Part shown: positions 12,901 to 25,121 of the stretch, piece by piece | Numbering within the stretch: position 1 is the stretch's first letter | How the letters are laid out: every line of letters begins with the position of its first letter | Source: Owenia fusiformis | Lineage: Eukaryota > Annelida > Polychaeta > Sabellida > Oweniidae | Length of the DNA: 64,000 nt | NCBI GenBank assembly: GCA_903813345.2 | Contig: CAIIXF020000012.1 | Span: forward strand, 11,204,932 to 11,268,931 | Direction: 5' to 3' | Position numbers and translations under genes: made by a program | Notes under the pieces: model-generated | Told to the model about the DNA's origin: nothing | The model's database searches: none | The model's input: the letters and a program-made list of their open reading frames with translations, nothing else

Positions 12901-13160
12901 AGGTTCTAGATTTATATAATGACGATATTTATTCTTTGAAAATGTTATGTCAAACAATAGTTCTTTGATCCTGGTACAATATATATACAAAATAGGGATT
13001 GATCAAACCGGTTAAAATTCAAGATAAGATGTAAAATGAGATCAATAATAAGAATCAAAATTTGTAGCTTCTGAATATGTGGAAAGTTTTTGACAAAAAT
13101 AGGAAAATCGTCCAAGGCACTACTCATAAAGTAAATATATCAGTCTTTATGAAGAACGCA

Positions 13161-13279
13161 TTACTTTGGACAAGATTCTGTCATGACAGAAATGTTTGAG
13201 TCGGGTGGTCTTCCGGTTAAAACGGTGATCTTTAGACTACGAAGCATGACGTCACCTAGCATTCTGTCCCGGCAATCTC
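13161..13279 (-). CDS. VWA-2 terminal exon E
   Basis: The acceptor TTTTTCAG is followed by GDCRDRMLGDVMLRSLKITV, and the exon closes with ESCPK and TAA. Exon D ends in phase 1 and E begins with two bases, so the join reads NNPGDC. Tail exons of VWA-1 and VWA-3 align over their length. Confidence 0.8.
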
Positions 13280-16200
13280 CTGAAAAACACAGCATTCGAT
13301 ATAGTGTAAGAAATTGCTGCACAAAAATAATCGAATATGAACACTATTTTGCAAACTATGGATTGAAATATTGGTAAGCAACATACCCTACCACCATATG
13401 ATTTGAGAGCGAAAGATGTATTTCGCTATCTACATGTAAGTGGTTATTTTCAGTATATCAAGGGTATGGAAACGCGTAGAGTTCGAAATCAGGTAGGTAG
13501 TTGTAATTTAATTTGGTTGTCCGTTAACGTTTTGATATGTTTCTTCACCTCATACGCTCATCATGTTCCAAATACATTGGGGGAGCATTCAAGTGTGGTA
13601 AATTACAGTCACCCATCTAGTTTTGCCAGAATATTGGTTTAACCAAAGACTTATATTTGGATTTTTAGAAATAATTATGTGTTTAACCTCACATTAATGA
13701 AAAACCAGTTTTGGTTGTCAATTTGTAATAATCGAATGTTTTCCCGTTTTACCGGGAGCATGGACGTATTGCAAGGTGAAGATGCTCCGTGGCGACGACA
13801 AAATAAAATGATAAAAAATCATAATAAAAGACGTTTTTCGGACGTGTATTTCCTATTTTACTCGAAGAAAATACTCAACGCGTTTCAAACCCCTGATATT
13901 AGGGAGTTTAAGCTTGCATATGAAATCGAAACGTCAACCTATACGTATGACCAATCGCCCATACAAATGCATCGCTTAAATATTTTCCGTTCACGTTAAG
14001 GTTGTGAATAACATTGCAAGCTTAAACTCCCTATTGTTCTTGAAATGCAGTAATATGTCTTACCTGGATTGTTAAGATATGGATTGGGGACATCATACCC
14101 ATGGCTTGAGGAAGGCAAGCAGGAATACCTGGCTGTCAAATCATTCACGATTCTTCTCTCGGTGAAGGTATTATTAGAGTCATACAAACGATAGTCAGCT
14201 GCCAATGAATCGAGTTCTTCTGTGGACCTGTTGAAAAAATAAAGGGAAACTGACCGAGATGCTACGATTTTTGATTTTTGCACATTATTAGACTCCAGAT
14301 GTCAATCTGGAGTCTATTGTTTTTGTCAGTATTCTTCTTTATTATTATTCTTTTTCTTATTATTCTTTCCCAGTTTTCTCGTTAACTAGAAGATATTGAG
14401 TCTAGTCTTATATATGGGTCATTTAGGTCCTAGATCTAGTTTCTCGGAAATTGGGTCAAATTTTTATGTAGGTCAAAGGTCAAGAACTAGGTCAAATCTT
14501 ACATTTTCAACATTCTGTCATTTATCTTCGTCGTTGTTTATCGTAACTCCTAAATCTTTTTTTCATCATGTAGCTTAGAAATAGCCAAAGCAAAGATATG
14601 ACATTAGATTTTTGATTACGCTTACCGATTTTGAAATATGGCGTCCAGAAAGTAGGTCACAATAAAAAGTTCTCCGAATTTATCATACGAGTTATGAATT
14701 GAGGGTAGAATTTTCTCAGGAATCCGAATCTGCAAACCAAATTTCGATCCGACTTCCGGTTCGAAAGTTATGGCGTTTTGAAATTTCGAGAAAAATCGAT
14801 CTGATGATATCCTTATAGAAAGTCAAGAGTAGCGAAGAAAATATAGAAAAAATCATCCATCCTTCCTTCCTATCCTGTCTGATCATATCCTTCCTATCTA
14901 TCCTTCCTTCCTATTCTATATCCTATCCTATATCCTATCCTATATCTATCCTATATCCTATCCTATATCCTATTGTATATCCTATCCAATCCTATCCTTC
15001 TTTCCTATCCTTCCTATCCTATACTATCCTATCGTTTCTTCCTATTCTATCCTATCCTTCCTTCCTATTCTGGAAGGAAGGATAGGATAGGATAGGGAGG
15101 AAGGATAGGATAAGAAGGATAGGAAAGAGGGATAGGACTGGACGACTTGGCTTATTCTGGACGACTCGGCTATATCCATCCCACCTATCCTATTCAATCC
15201 TATCCTTCTTTCCTATCCTTCCTATCTATCCTGCCTTCCTTCCTTCCTATCCCATCCTTCCTATTCTGTCCTATCTTATTCTTTCTTCGGATTCTATCAT
15301 ATCCTATTCTATCCTTCCTATCCTATCCTATACTATACTATCCTTTCTTCCTATTCTGTCCTATCCTATGAATTCATCCATTCATCCATCAATCCATCCA
15401 TCCATCCATCGGCTTATTCTGGATGACTCGGCTTATTCTGGATGACTCGGCTTATTCTGGATGACTCAGCCTATTCTGGATGACTTGGCTATTTTTGATG
15501 ACTCGACTATAATATCCATCCCACCTATCCTATCCAATCCTATCCTTCTTTCCTATCCTATCCTTCCTATCCTATCCTACCCTTCCTATTCTGTCCTATC
15601 TTATTCTTTCTTCGGATTCTATCGTATACTATTCTATCCTTCCTATCCTATACTATCCTATCCTTCCTATTCTATCCTATCCTTCCTCCCTATTCTGTCC
15701 TATCCTTCCTATCCTATCAATCCATCCATCAATCCATCGGCTTATTATGGATGACTCAGCTTATTCTGGATGACTTGGCTTATTCTGGAATACTCGGCTA
15801 TATCCATCCCACCTATCCTATCCAATCCTATCCTTCTTTCCTATCCTTCCTATCCTATCCTATCCTATCCTTCCTATTCTGTCCTATCTTATTCTTTCTT
15901 CGGATTCTATCGTATCCTATTCTATCCTTCATACCCTATACTATCCTATCCTTTCTTCCTATTCTATCCTATCCTTCCTTCCTATTCTGTCCTATCCTTC
16001 CTCCTATCAATCCATCCATTCATCCATCGGTCCAGCCATCCACCTGCTTATTCTGGATGACTCGGCTTATGCTGGATGACTCAGCTTATTCTGGATGACT
16101 TGGCTTATTCTGGATGACTCGGCTTATTGTGGATGACTCAGCTTAAAAAGTCTAAATCTGGAGTCTGAAATTGAACTCGTTCAATTTCCAAAGTCTAGTT

Positions 16201-19200
16201 TATATTTATGGCTTCTAGCATGGCCATTGTTGTGTTAGACCGAAGTTGTGAATTCGAAGCAATTTGGGCCTTTAGCTATGGACTGGATAGAGCTACCAAT
16301 GGACTTCCATAAAGATCTCAATTAAGCCAAAATCAAAGGGTAACCCTTATGAAAGTTCTGATGATATAACTGATAAATATTTACTCAGACATCTACATGG
16401 TTTGAGTCGTTAAAATTAAGAAGTTTGGCCAAGGGCAGAATAAAAGCTAATGTAAAACCGTAGATTATAGATCTTTCCACTGGCTAAGAACAGCAATAGT
16501 TTGCCTCTTTAAATGAGCCAAACTATTTCGACTTCCGGTGATCTAGAGGGCAGCACCTGTACCTAGACTGTGATAACAAGACTTTGGCAAAACTGCCCTA
16601 ATTCACGTCACCATACTAGTCAATGGGCAAAAGGGCAAACGCCTGACTTTTTATCTCGAGTTATGGATTTATGTGGCCTCACTGGCCTATCTGAGGTTCT
16701 AAAGCTATGTCTAAGCTACATCTTGACACTAAACTCAATAGGGGCCAATCATCTACTTTTTGAAATAATTGGTCAATTGTGACACTACCCCCTCTCTCTG
16801 CAGACACAAATTGAAATTCACAAAAATGAAGGCAAAATTAATACGCCACTTGACTCGAAATTTTCCTTCAGATAACCCAAATAAACGCATTTTCAGAAGA
16901 AATGGCATGTTGCCATTGCAAAAAGATTACAACTGTGCCTACATACTAGCTTACTGACTCGTCATGATCACAATTGTGTTGGGACTACATTTATTTTTGA
17001 ATACTACTTTTTTCTATTCAGCGGAAGTGACGTATTAGGGCATTTTGGCCTAATAGCCACATGGTTGGATGATTTCTGGCTTTAAATTGCGTTTTTCCAA
17101 TTTACTAGAGTTTTTCAAGTAGTTTTGTGCAGTTTAAGAATATTCTGACAGCAATTATGAAAAATATGGCTACTTCATTACCCCTGGGGTCATTTTTCCA
17201 AGAACCCAATGGGTTTCCTTTAAATTTGACTAGTTTTTCATTTACATCATGAAATCCACTGCCTGATGGTGACATTTTTCAGTATCGTGTCAAGAAATTG
17301 AGTATTGTATTGCATATTGCGATTTTTAGCCAAAATCACTGAACCGTGAACCAGAAAATTGGACAAATTTGGCCCACTTTTTGGCAAAATCTTACTAAAA
17401 TCATCACTTTTTCATACTTTATTCCATTCAACAACCTCCTGATTTGAAAATGATGACAAATTTGATCAGTTTTGACTCTGGCCTAGAGAATTGGGACTTT
17501 TGAGATATTTTTTAGCTCAAATGTAGTCATTCAGAGTGAACAAATACATCAAAAATTGACACTTAACTCACCAATTTCTGACTGCACCCCCGATATGTAC
17601 CTTCTTTCTATACTGGAAACCATAAGATGGAAAATTCAATCTTTATGATGAATAGCAACTCGTTGGCTTCCCCATTTACGACAACAAATGACATTTAGGG
17701 GTCACTAAGGACAAAATTGTAGCCAAATATCGCCAAAATCAGTGGTTTTTGGGGTAAAAAGCGAAAACTGCTGATTCAGCAAAGACGTTAAATTTGTTCA
17801 TGAAAATTCCCCTTTTTGCCTCCGTCCAAAATATGTTTCACACTAATAAACTTCAATTCTGGGCGATTCTGAGTAGTTTTAAAAAATTTTGGTCACTTTC
17901 ACATGTGACTAATAGGCAAAACTGCCCTAATTCACGTCACCATACTAGTCAATGGGCAAAAGGGCAAACGCCTGACTTTTTATCTCGAGTTATGGATTTA
18001 TGTGGCCTCACTGGCCTATCTGAGGTTCTAAAGCTATGTCTAAGCTACATCTTGACACTAAACTCAATAGGGGCCAATCATCTACTTTTTGAAATAATTG
18101 GTCAATTGTGACACTACCCCCTCTCTCTGCAGACACAAATTGAAATTCACAAAAATGAAGGCAAAATTAATACGCCACTTGACTCGAAATTTTCCTTCAG
18201 ATAACCCAAATAAACGCATTTTCAGAAGAAATGGCATGTTGCCATTGCAAAAAGATTACAACTGTGCCTACATACTAGCTTACTGACTCGTCATGATCAC
18301 AATTGTGTTGGGACTACATTTATTTTTGAATACTACTTTTTTCTATTCAGCGGAAGTGACGTATTAGGGCATTTTGGCCTTTGTTGAAGAGGAGGGAAAG
18401 CTCCAGAGCTTTAGCGATGACTGACATGTTACATCTCTTGCGTGCCACCTTCGTTTGCGCAAATTCTCGAATTCTTGAAATTTTCGAACATAACGCGTCG
18501 TTGTGATGTTTTAATCGATTTAAGCATATTCTTTTCTTAGAAAATTTTGAATCCGCGATTTTTGTTTGTCGATTTTGACCAATCAGAGACGTGGGTTATC
18601 TCAATACAGGTTTACATCATAAACGTACGTCATCTTTGAACTCTTTGGGGTTAATCCTCCGCTTACTTTTTTTGTGTTGGCGAAGTAGATAGGGGTACAT
18701 AGATAAAAACGATAACATAAAAACAAACAAACAAATAAAAACAACACAGCTATTTCAAATACCCATTATATTGTCGAGGTCATTGCTTAAATTGTTTCTT
18801 GAAGACCTAACGAGTCGTACATGATTCAATTGTTCAATTTATTGCGACACTATTTATAATACTTGAATAAAAACAGGTTCGAGAAATTAAAGTCTAATTT
18901 GATAATGGTGATTGTTTGTCTCATACCATATTTACGAAATAACGAAAATAACGCTTTCGAACATATTTTGGAGAGTCAACTTACATCATAAAAGGTGTAT
19001 AATATTATTTACACAATGGATCATAGTTTGGGATATTTGGGATTTGTTTTCTTCATGACTTGTAGGGCTTTTAAATGCTTCATTTACTTGCTCTGTTTTG
19101 TAACGCTTTCATTGTCTCCCTTTGGTCATTGTGCATACATACTTAATTCCTAAAATATATCCTCCGACTCAGTTTCCAAGCAAGATCAAAATGTAACATG

Positions 19201-22200
19201 AACCAATTAAGCCTACAAAGTACATAAATCTTTAACATTATACATGGTTCTCACCTATTTGGCACTGCTATAACATTAATTTCAACGCCATTTTCTTTCA
19301 GTTCATCAACTACAATGTCCACGTGTTCGAGATTTCGTAAATATCCATGTTTGTGGCCATCCGTAATAATAAGTATAACATCGGGTATAACAGTGTCGTT
19401 TCTAGAGGAGATGAATATTCAACAAAGAAATAATTTTGAAATTATAGGAGATGAATATAGTTTGTTAAAAAAATTATCTTCACCAACTTTGCGAGGCCTG
19501 TTCTCGGGGTATTAGAACTTAAGTCCTCAGTTTTCAATTATGTGGTGATTGTACCAATAACATAATTTCAGCGGGCAATATTAAGCAAATATTTCATTCT
19601 ATGGAGGGCAATACCTGTTCATCTTTAAATGATTTTTGCAGTATGTATTGAAGGGCGAGGGAAAAACATGCTGCAAAAATCATTGAAAGTGCAACAGGTA
19701 TTGCCCGAACAAAGAATGAAATATTTGTTTTATTATATCATTGCTAGACATTCTCTATGATCTATTTTAATTAATCAATAAATATGTCATAAACCCATAA
19801 ATTAACATAATTACGTACAATTATCACATATAGTACACTTTATGTTCGTCCATTGCAGTTGTCAGAATTCCCGGGCGGGCAATACGCCGGGCAATACGTC
19901 TTTTATTATCCTTAAATTGAAGAAGCTGTGAAATACGCTATGGTATTTTTGATCACATGGTACTGAATCAGCCAATCAAATGACACAATTTCTAGCAATG
20001 ATAAAATAAAGTAAATTCTTGCCTTTTGAAATGAGTTTAATGAAATGAGTTTATATCAAACATTTAAAGGTATCCATACGTCGAAAAGTTAACAAAACAA
20101 AAAGGAGGTCTGAGATATCCTTTCAATATTTTATCGAAACATTTTTTTACAGTCTTCTATAACGTACAAATATAACCACATAATGGAGAGATTTCGCAAT
20201 TCACTTATAACGCATAACTTGCGAAGCGTTTGATTACGTCATCATTTATTGCGCAGCTCTATACGGACTCCATAAGGGTGATATTCTTATAGATCGTCGT
20301 CTATACGTAAGAATATCACACTTATGAACGTACAGTATAGAGCTGCCCAATAAATTACGACGTTATCAAACGCTTCGTAAGTTAAACATTATACGGGAAT
20401 AATACAATGCAATAAACATGCTATAAGTGAGTTGCAAAAGTTCTCTATTATGTGGAAATATTACACATTTCGTGAACAGTATGGTGATTATTATCGCTAA
20501 TTAACATTTTTCTTATTCGGTTTATTATACAGGGTGATCAATAAATAAGGTAAGTAAATCGGTTTATAATAAGCAGCATGTAATATAAAACATTATAAAT
20601 TAATTTCCATGTGGCTTACAATTAGTATTTAGAGTGTAGTATTGTATACCTTATGACTTTTTTATACAAAATTTGCTTCAAAATCTGCTCTAGATATAAA
20701 ACCTCCAATGTTTCTTCAAGATATGTGTCAGGTCTAAGTTTACATATTGCGCCTTCATAAGCGTCAATTATCTTCTTGAACCTCCATAATGAAATAGCTA
20801 GAATGAGAAATTTAAAAACATATGAGCGGTAACTCAGTGATTGAAACTTTTCAATTTGTAATCCGCTGGGGAAATATTTTTAGGGAGACATTCATGTGCT
20901 TTGCTCGTCGCTTTTCGTAGCCTAGAGGTTAAGACTCGAAACGAAACAAAGTGAAGAAATCCCCTGAGACTAAACTCGTATACTTTGTCAATATGTATAT
21001 GGATATATAATAAGCTTCGTCTTCAGAGTTGTAACTGTAAGGATTCATTTATCCCACATTCTCTAATTAACACTAAAATAAAAATTGTAATGTGTTTGTT
21101 TCACTTAAATACAATTGATACTTCGATAATGCCATCTATTGCCAATTAAACAGCTTATTTTTACCTGAGCTTATTTCTTGAGAACCTTTTAATGATTTAC
21201 GAAGAGTCAGTTCAATATTAGCTTCTGAGTCGTGGATTGACTTGATTTCTTTAACTATGTATTTTGTTATGTTTTTCGCACGATTCAAATCTTCAGCTGA
21301 CATGAAACAGGACACGTCTAGGATGATCTGCATGTTGAAGCAAGCTGAGAAAAAAGGACAATAAATCATTACGGGAAAACTAACTAGTGATATATTCGGA
21401 AATCGGCAAATTAAATGTCTCGGGGAATTAATTTCTTATACAAGAGGCCGTTTCTCGAAAGTTTCTTTATCAACGAATCGTTAATTCAATTGTAAATAAC
21501 AATTTTTCTTTTCTCAAAAGTTAACGATTTGCGATGACGTCATGGGTTTTATCGATTTATTCGTTATCCATGATTGATTTTACGAGTACAAATGGGGGTC
21601 TCGTTATTCCATTAGCGATGCGGTGTCCATAGAAACAATCCACGATTCGTTAATAACGACAAGTTTCGAGAAACGGCCTCCAGTATATGATTGAACAGTG
21701 ATAAGCATTCTGATTTTTCAGAGCCCCCTGTTATCCAAGGGATCGCAAAGGGTGTGGATGCCACATTGAACGACAAGTGATTCATAGTTTGTGTATCAAG
21801 TACTAGTAATGTTTCTGGGAAGTACATGTACATGTTCACTGAATTTTACTGATTTTACTGGTACTTTGCCAAACTGCCATTTTTGAATGGGGAGTTTACG
21901 CTTGCATATAAAATTGAAACGCCAACCTATACGTACGACCAATCGCCCATACAAATGCATCATTTAAATATTTGCCGTTCACGTTTAGGTTGTGAAAAAC
22001 ATTGTAAGCTTAAACTCCCTAATATCTGTCCATTTGGGCGTCATGCCCTAGCTTCAGATGATAAGATTGATGCATATTGTCGAGAGATGTACTTTTAGAT
22101 AGAAACACATCTGTATTTGCATGCACTATATATTTATCAAAATATAATGTCCATTAGCGGGATTTGGTTGCAAGCGGTTCTATATGAATATGAGCCTTTA

Positions 22201-23493
22201 AAACTTCTATGAACATCTCTGAAAGTACCCTTGAAAGATTTTGAACAAATCGGCTTGGCAAGATAAAAGACATGGAATATTGAAAATAAATTGAGCAATG
22301 AGTCGTTAATTAATCTTAATCAACCGTGCCAATGCTGCAAAAAATGATAATTGGTAATAAAGGAGATTTTTATTCTGAGGTATATTATAGAGCAAATATG
22401 CTCCTTTTATTCCCATTCAGTTAATATTGTGTAACTTCTCTGATGGTCGATTTTGAAGAAATCATCGCGGCATTTATTTACGAGTATCAAATCACCTTTG
22501 CTAATGGTAAAAACACTGATGAATATTATACAAATAGTGACTGCCATTGAGGGCAATAGTGTAAATTATTTTCCCGAGGGAATATCCTCTAAAATGTACT
22601 ATTCCCGAAGCCGCAGGCTCGAAATCCTCAGTTTTTCTGTTTTTCGTCTGCGCAGTGATTATGTGCAGATCATTCCGAGGGTAATAGAAGTTGCAATCGT
22701 GACGTCAGCGGGCAATAGTTCAAATGCATATTCCGCTTCTTTCATTTTAGGGAATATAACTTTCGAAGGGAAATAGTAAATCTATTTCGGCACACGTGAC
22801 TAGGTATTGACCAATCAGGATTAGTGTTACATATTGGGTATATAATAAAGTAAATTATTTCAAGTTTCTTCTATGGAGCGGTTGTGTTCCTTTTATTCCT
22901 GCTCAATTACGGAGATGCGAGTAGTAGCAGTTACCAGTTTCACCACCAGGTGGCTCGGTCGGGTCAGATAACATGGCGGATAAAGCAGAAAGTTCCCTTT
23001 AACTTAGATTTCATCTGTTTTAGTGGCTCAATTTTCAAATAACCCTTATGTTTGTAATAGTGATACAAATTAAAATTTGTCCAGTAAAGGAAAAGGTTAT
23101 CTGTCCAATACAAGGAAAGATATTTCACTTTTTGTGATTTTGTAACATGGGGTATAGGGGGGGATCTCCCCGAACTAGAAGTCACATTTTCCAAAGTTTT
23201 CAAAGTTGATAAACGATTTTCAAAACCATATTTCAAAATGTACTTTTAAATGTAGATGCCAAATACGATGACATCACTTTGACTGAATTTTGAATATATA
23301 ATGACGTAAATCAAGATTATTTCTACTCGCATCTAGTCATTGTGTATGTACCAGTAGTTCTCGACTTACCAGGATCTCGATAGGCGCCTCCATTGTCTTG
23401 TATTGGTATGAGCACTGGGTTTATAGCATGTGGATGTGACATAACGCTTGTATACATCGACACCAGTACACATAATCCATATACCATTAACAT
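13161..23493 (-). CDS. VWA-2: secreted single-VWA protein
   Basis: Six exons with consensus splice sites give 882 nt, 293 residues: L 23370-23493, A 21165-21344, B 20650-20797, C 19255-19401, D 14064-14227, E 13161-13279. Residues 1-19 are a signal peptide (MLMVYGLCVLVSMYTSVMS). Residues to 41 are a short linker (DNGGAYRDP). Residues 42-254 are one VWA domain, and the rest is a tail with two Cys ending ESCPK. The metal-site motif is DVSCF, with the last Ser replaced by Phe; the ITDG motif (ILIITDGHKHGYL) is intact. Cys pairs flank the domain (ACFNM, DVSC, RYSC). VWA domains usually bind other proteins, often through a metal ion; here metal binding may be weakened. Neighbours are two same-strand paralogs. 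Partner and process are unknown. Confidence 0.82.
13896..14034. repeat. 135-base MITE, copy 1
   Basis: The ends are inverted repeats (AGGGAGTTTAAGCTTGCA and TGCAAGCTTAAACTCCCT). A second, about 90% similar copy lies at 21888-22022. Both are in introns of VWA-2; this one ends 30 bases from the exon D splice donor. Confidence 0.75.
14064..14227 (-). CDS. VWA-2 exon D
   Basis: It starts after TTCAACAG and ends before GTAAGAC. It encodes the last helix of the VWA domain (STEELDSLAADYRLYDSNN), the conserved RYSC and the linker NPYLNNPG. Phases are 2 in and 1 out. Confidence 0.8.
14287..16164. repeat. Satellite block bounded by short inverted ends
   Basis: The core, about 14860-16140, is made of TCCTTCCTATCC-like microsatellite. 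It is organised into roughly 310-base higher-order units that each end with CATCCATC runs and several GGCTTATTCTGGATGACTC repeats. The block starts with AGACTCCAGAT and ends with ATCTGGAGTCT, exact inverted repeats, so it may be a transposon that has picked up or expanded a satellite. Confidence 0.55.
16586..17048 (+). repeat. 463-base repeat, copy 1
   Basis: Identical by eye to 17918-18380 in direct orientation. The unit begins GGCAAAACTGCCCTAA and ends TTAGGGCATTTTGGCC, which are 16-base imperfect inverted repeats, so the unit resembles a non-autonomous DNA transposon. Open frames inside it are repeat sequence and not genes. Confidence 0.7.
17049..17917. other. Spacer between identical repeats
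   Basis: This 869-base segment is flanked by the two identical repeats. Its own edges (CCTAATAGCCACATG and CATGTGACTAATAGG) are themselves roughly inverted. No gene was seen. Confidence 0.45.
17918..18380 (+). repeat. 463-base repeat, copy 2
   Basis: Identical direct copy of 16586-17048. The flanks of the two copies differ except for the duplicated block itself. Lack of divergence means a very recent duplication, gene conversion or an assembly effect. Confidence 0.7.
18383..18665. repeat. Fragment related to the 24-kb foldback family
   Basis: It contains GAAGAGGAGGGAAAGCTCC at one side. At the other it has TCTCAATACAGGTTTACATC, then a CGTACGTCATCTTTGAAC-like stretch and GGGGTTAATCCTCC, in the same order as the arms of the element at 24002-24629. 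Confidence 0.5.
19255..19401 (-). CDS. VWA-2 exon C
   Basis: It encodes the core strand DVILIITDGHKHGYLRNLE, the following helix and the strand GVEINVIAVPNR. The acceptor is TCTAG and the donor GTGAGA. ITDG is the third metal-site motif of VWA domains. Phases are 2-2. Confidence 0.82.
19585..19728. repeat. Foldback element with arms of about 40-60 bases
   Basis: CAAATATTTCATTCTATGG...GGGCAATACCTGTT on the left is matched in reverse by AACAGGTATTGCCC...AAAGAATGAAATATTTG on the right. The element lies in a VWA-2 intron. Confidence 0.65.
20173..20457. repeat. Foldback MITE of about 285 bases
   Basis: The outer parts (CCACATAATGGAGAG / CTCTATTATGTGG) and inner parts (GAAGCGTTTGATTACGTC / GACGTTATCAAACGCTTCG, CAGCTCTATAC / GTATAGAGCTG) pair along its whole length. 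It has no coding capacity and lies in a VWA-2 intron. Confidence 0.7.
20650..20797 (-). CDS. VWA-2 exon B
   Basis: The acceptor is ATTCTAG. The exon encodes ISLWRFKKIIDAYEGAICKL and a long helix, and ends AG|GTATAC like its paralogs. Phases are 1 in and 2 out. It carries the extra Cys shared by the family (AICKLRP). Confidence 0.8.
21165..21344 (-). CDS. VWA-2 exon A
   Basis: The acceptor is TTCTCAG and the donor GTAAAA, phases 1-1. It encodes ACFNMQIILDVSCFMSAEDL, an amphipathic helix and a second strand, the start of the VWA domain. The aspartate and first serine of the metal site are present; the second serine position is Phe. Confidence 0.82.
21444..21680. repeat. MITE with GAGGCCGTTTCTCGAAA ends
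   Basis: The terminal 17 bases are exact inverted repeats (GAGGCCGTTTCTCGAAA / TTTCGAGAAACGGCCTC). Inner parts (AACGAATCGTTAA / CGATTCGTTAA) also pair. Length is about 237 bases, non-coding. Confidence 0.75.
21888..22022. repeat. 135-base MITE, copy 2
   Basis: Same family as 13896-14034, with ends GGGAGTTTACGCTTGCA and GTAAGCTTAAACTCCC. It sits in the first intron of VWA-2. Confidence 0.7.
23370..23493 (-). CDS. VWA-2 exon L (signal peptide and linker)
   Basis: ATG at 23493 opens MLMVYGLCVLVSMYTSVMS, a typical signal peptide. This is followed by a linker with PVLIPIQDNGGAYRDP and the donor GTAAGT in phase 1. Length is 124 nt, equal to the VWA-1 exon. Confidence 0.82.
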
Positions 23494-24001
23494 GGCGTTG
23501 ATCCTTCTTTGTTTTCAATTATTTTAAATCAATTTCAATTTTCCACTTTTATAATTTTTGTCTTAAATGTTATATAAGTTTATATTTTACTACTTTTATG
23601 CAGATGCTTTTATCTTGCATCATTTTAATTTTTAATCCCTTCGTATTGTAATCATATTCTTTTTTTGCAATTCAAAATATGTTGTGTATTTGCTACTGTT
23701 TATTTCAATTCATATTTCTTAATTATTACCTTATAAATGATATTTCAACAATATCTGACAAAATTATAAATTATCTTTAAACATAAAATTGACATACTTT
23801 GTTAAATTTGACATCAATACATCATTTGGCCATCAATATTACGTTTGATGTGTATTCAATCCTCTGTGTGTTTTTCATACAACAATGAGAGCTGCATGTA
23901 TTAATACTTACATACATTATATGCGTATAATGACCTAAAATTGATGTATTTATATGTTGTGTGTTGTGGCACATCTGAAACCATGACAACAGAGAACGAT
24001 T

Positions 24002-24629
24002 TTGGTGGATCCCAGAGGGGGAGAAACACCAGGGTTCAAAGATGACATACGCTTATAATGTAAATCTGTATTGAGATGACATCGTCGCTGATTGGTCAAA
24101 GTCGACAAACAAATGACGTCATCAATGGCGGTTTCAAAATTTTCGAAATACGCTTCGAATAATATTATGTTCATTTCTGGCGTGTTAACCAATATCATAG
24201 CTTCTCATTTCACAACAAGATATAGAAAGGTGTAGGGAATATGCCTATGTCAATTAAAACATCCCATCGAAGTGTAGTATTTGATAACTAGCCGATGAAA
24301 ATTCGAACGAACAAAGGTGGTAAGCAAGAGAGGTAATTATGTCTGTCATCTTTAAACTCTGGGACTTTCCCTCCTCTTGGTGGATCCAAGAGGAGGGAAA
24401 ACCCCATGATTCAATTGATGACATACGATTTCCTCCTTCGCGCATCTCCTTTCCCGAAAGTTCTTACCCTCCATCTTTGTTTTCAAAGTTTTCAAATTGA
24501 CCTAGTTTTAAACCAATCAACGATCGACTCGCTAAACCAATCAGCGACGGTGTCATCTCAATACAGATTTACATTATAAGCGTATGTCATCTTTGAACCC
24601 TGGGGTTTCTCCTCCTCTTGGTGGATCCG
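24002..24629. mobile_element. Foldback element with GGTGGATCC ends
   Basis: Left arm about 24002-24130; right arm about 24480-24629. They pair over more than 100 bases, including GGTTCAAAGATGACATACGC / GCGTATGTCATCTTTGAACC and GTATTGAGATGACATCGTCG. A central CTTGGTGGATCCAAGAGG palindrome lies near 24377. A related fragment is at 18383-18665. Confidence 0.65.
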
Positions 24630-25121
24630 TTATTATTTGTCAGGTGATGCAAATAGAAAACAACGAACTTAGCAACAATCAAACATGAAAAGAAAGTTCA
24701 TAAATTATGCCGTGATTACTACATACGCAAGAGGCAAAGAAAAGAATAGATAACTTTCGCCATCATTGAAAATACAAATATACTGCTGCCACGCGTGACT
24801 GCATTACACACTGTGATTTAACAATTTAAACATGGTATTTTTCAAGTAAATGTTTTTTTAAGTGGAGCTATTGAAATGGTAGAATACATTGTTCAAAATC
24901 AAAATATTTCGATTAAATGTTCGAATGATATTATCCAATTTTTTGTTTTCGTTTTCAACTTTATTGTGAATGAGAGGAGCTACTGTATTGTACATTATAC
25001 CTTACACTTTTTCATTGTAACTAAATTCAATACTCAAAAACACTTTAAAAATTATCTGTACATGTACCAAGTTCAGTGAGTTCATGTAAGTAAATCATTG
25101 TATTTTGTATAAAATGTTATC

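Larger units (their letters stand above)
10426..13160. other. Spacer between VWA-2 and VWA-1
   Basis: Intergenic. It holds two related GC-rich-ended MITEs (11136-11269 and 11293-11488) and a diverged reverse copy (about 12560-12900) of the 463-base repeat found at 16.6 and 17.9 kb. No gene was seen; the open frames here run through these repeats. Confidence 0.55.
14228..19254. other. VWA-2 long intron (D to C)
   Basis: About 5 kb and almost entirely repeats: a satellite-bearing block at 14287-16164, the identical 463-base repeats at 16586-17048 and 17918-18380, and a foldback-family fragment at 18383-18665. The open frames in the satellite (repeating SYPILSF-type peptides) are a by-product of a TCCTATCC-like repeat. 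Confidence 0.6.
21345..23369. other. VWA-2 first intron
   Basis: It contains MITEs at 21444-21680 and 21888-22022. A GC-richer segment at about 22540-22790 (with TTCCCGAGG and CCGCAGGCTCG) may be another element. No exon was seen between exon A and the signal exon. Confidence 0.55.

Noticed and set aside
15147-16098. Several open frames of 70-115 codons in two forward frames
   Set aside because: They are translations of the TCCTATCC satellite (repeating SYPILSF-like peptides), with no start context or domain.
16570-18286. Repeated open frames beginning MITRLWQNC or MVNCDTTPSL
   Set aside because: They lie within the identical 463-base repeats; the same short frames in both copies reflect the repeat and not genes.
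16586-18380. Long terminal repeat element (two identical direct repeats around a short interior)
   Set aside because: Unit ends are inverted repeats, a single diverged unit occurs alone at 12.6 kb, and no coding or primer-site features of that class were seen.
20531-20560. ACAGGGTGATCAATAAATAAG, resembling a mariner terminal end
   Set aside because: No matching inverted end or transposase fragment was found nearby.
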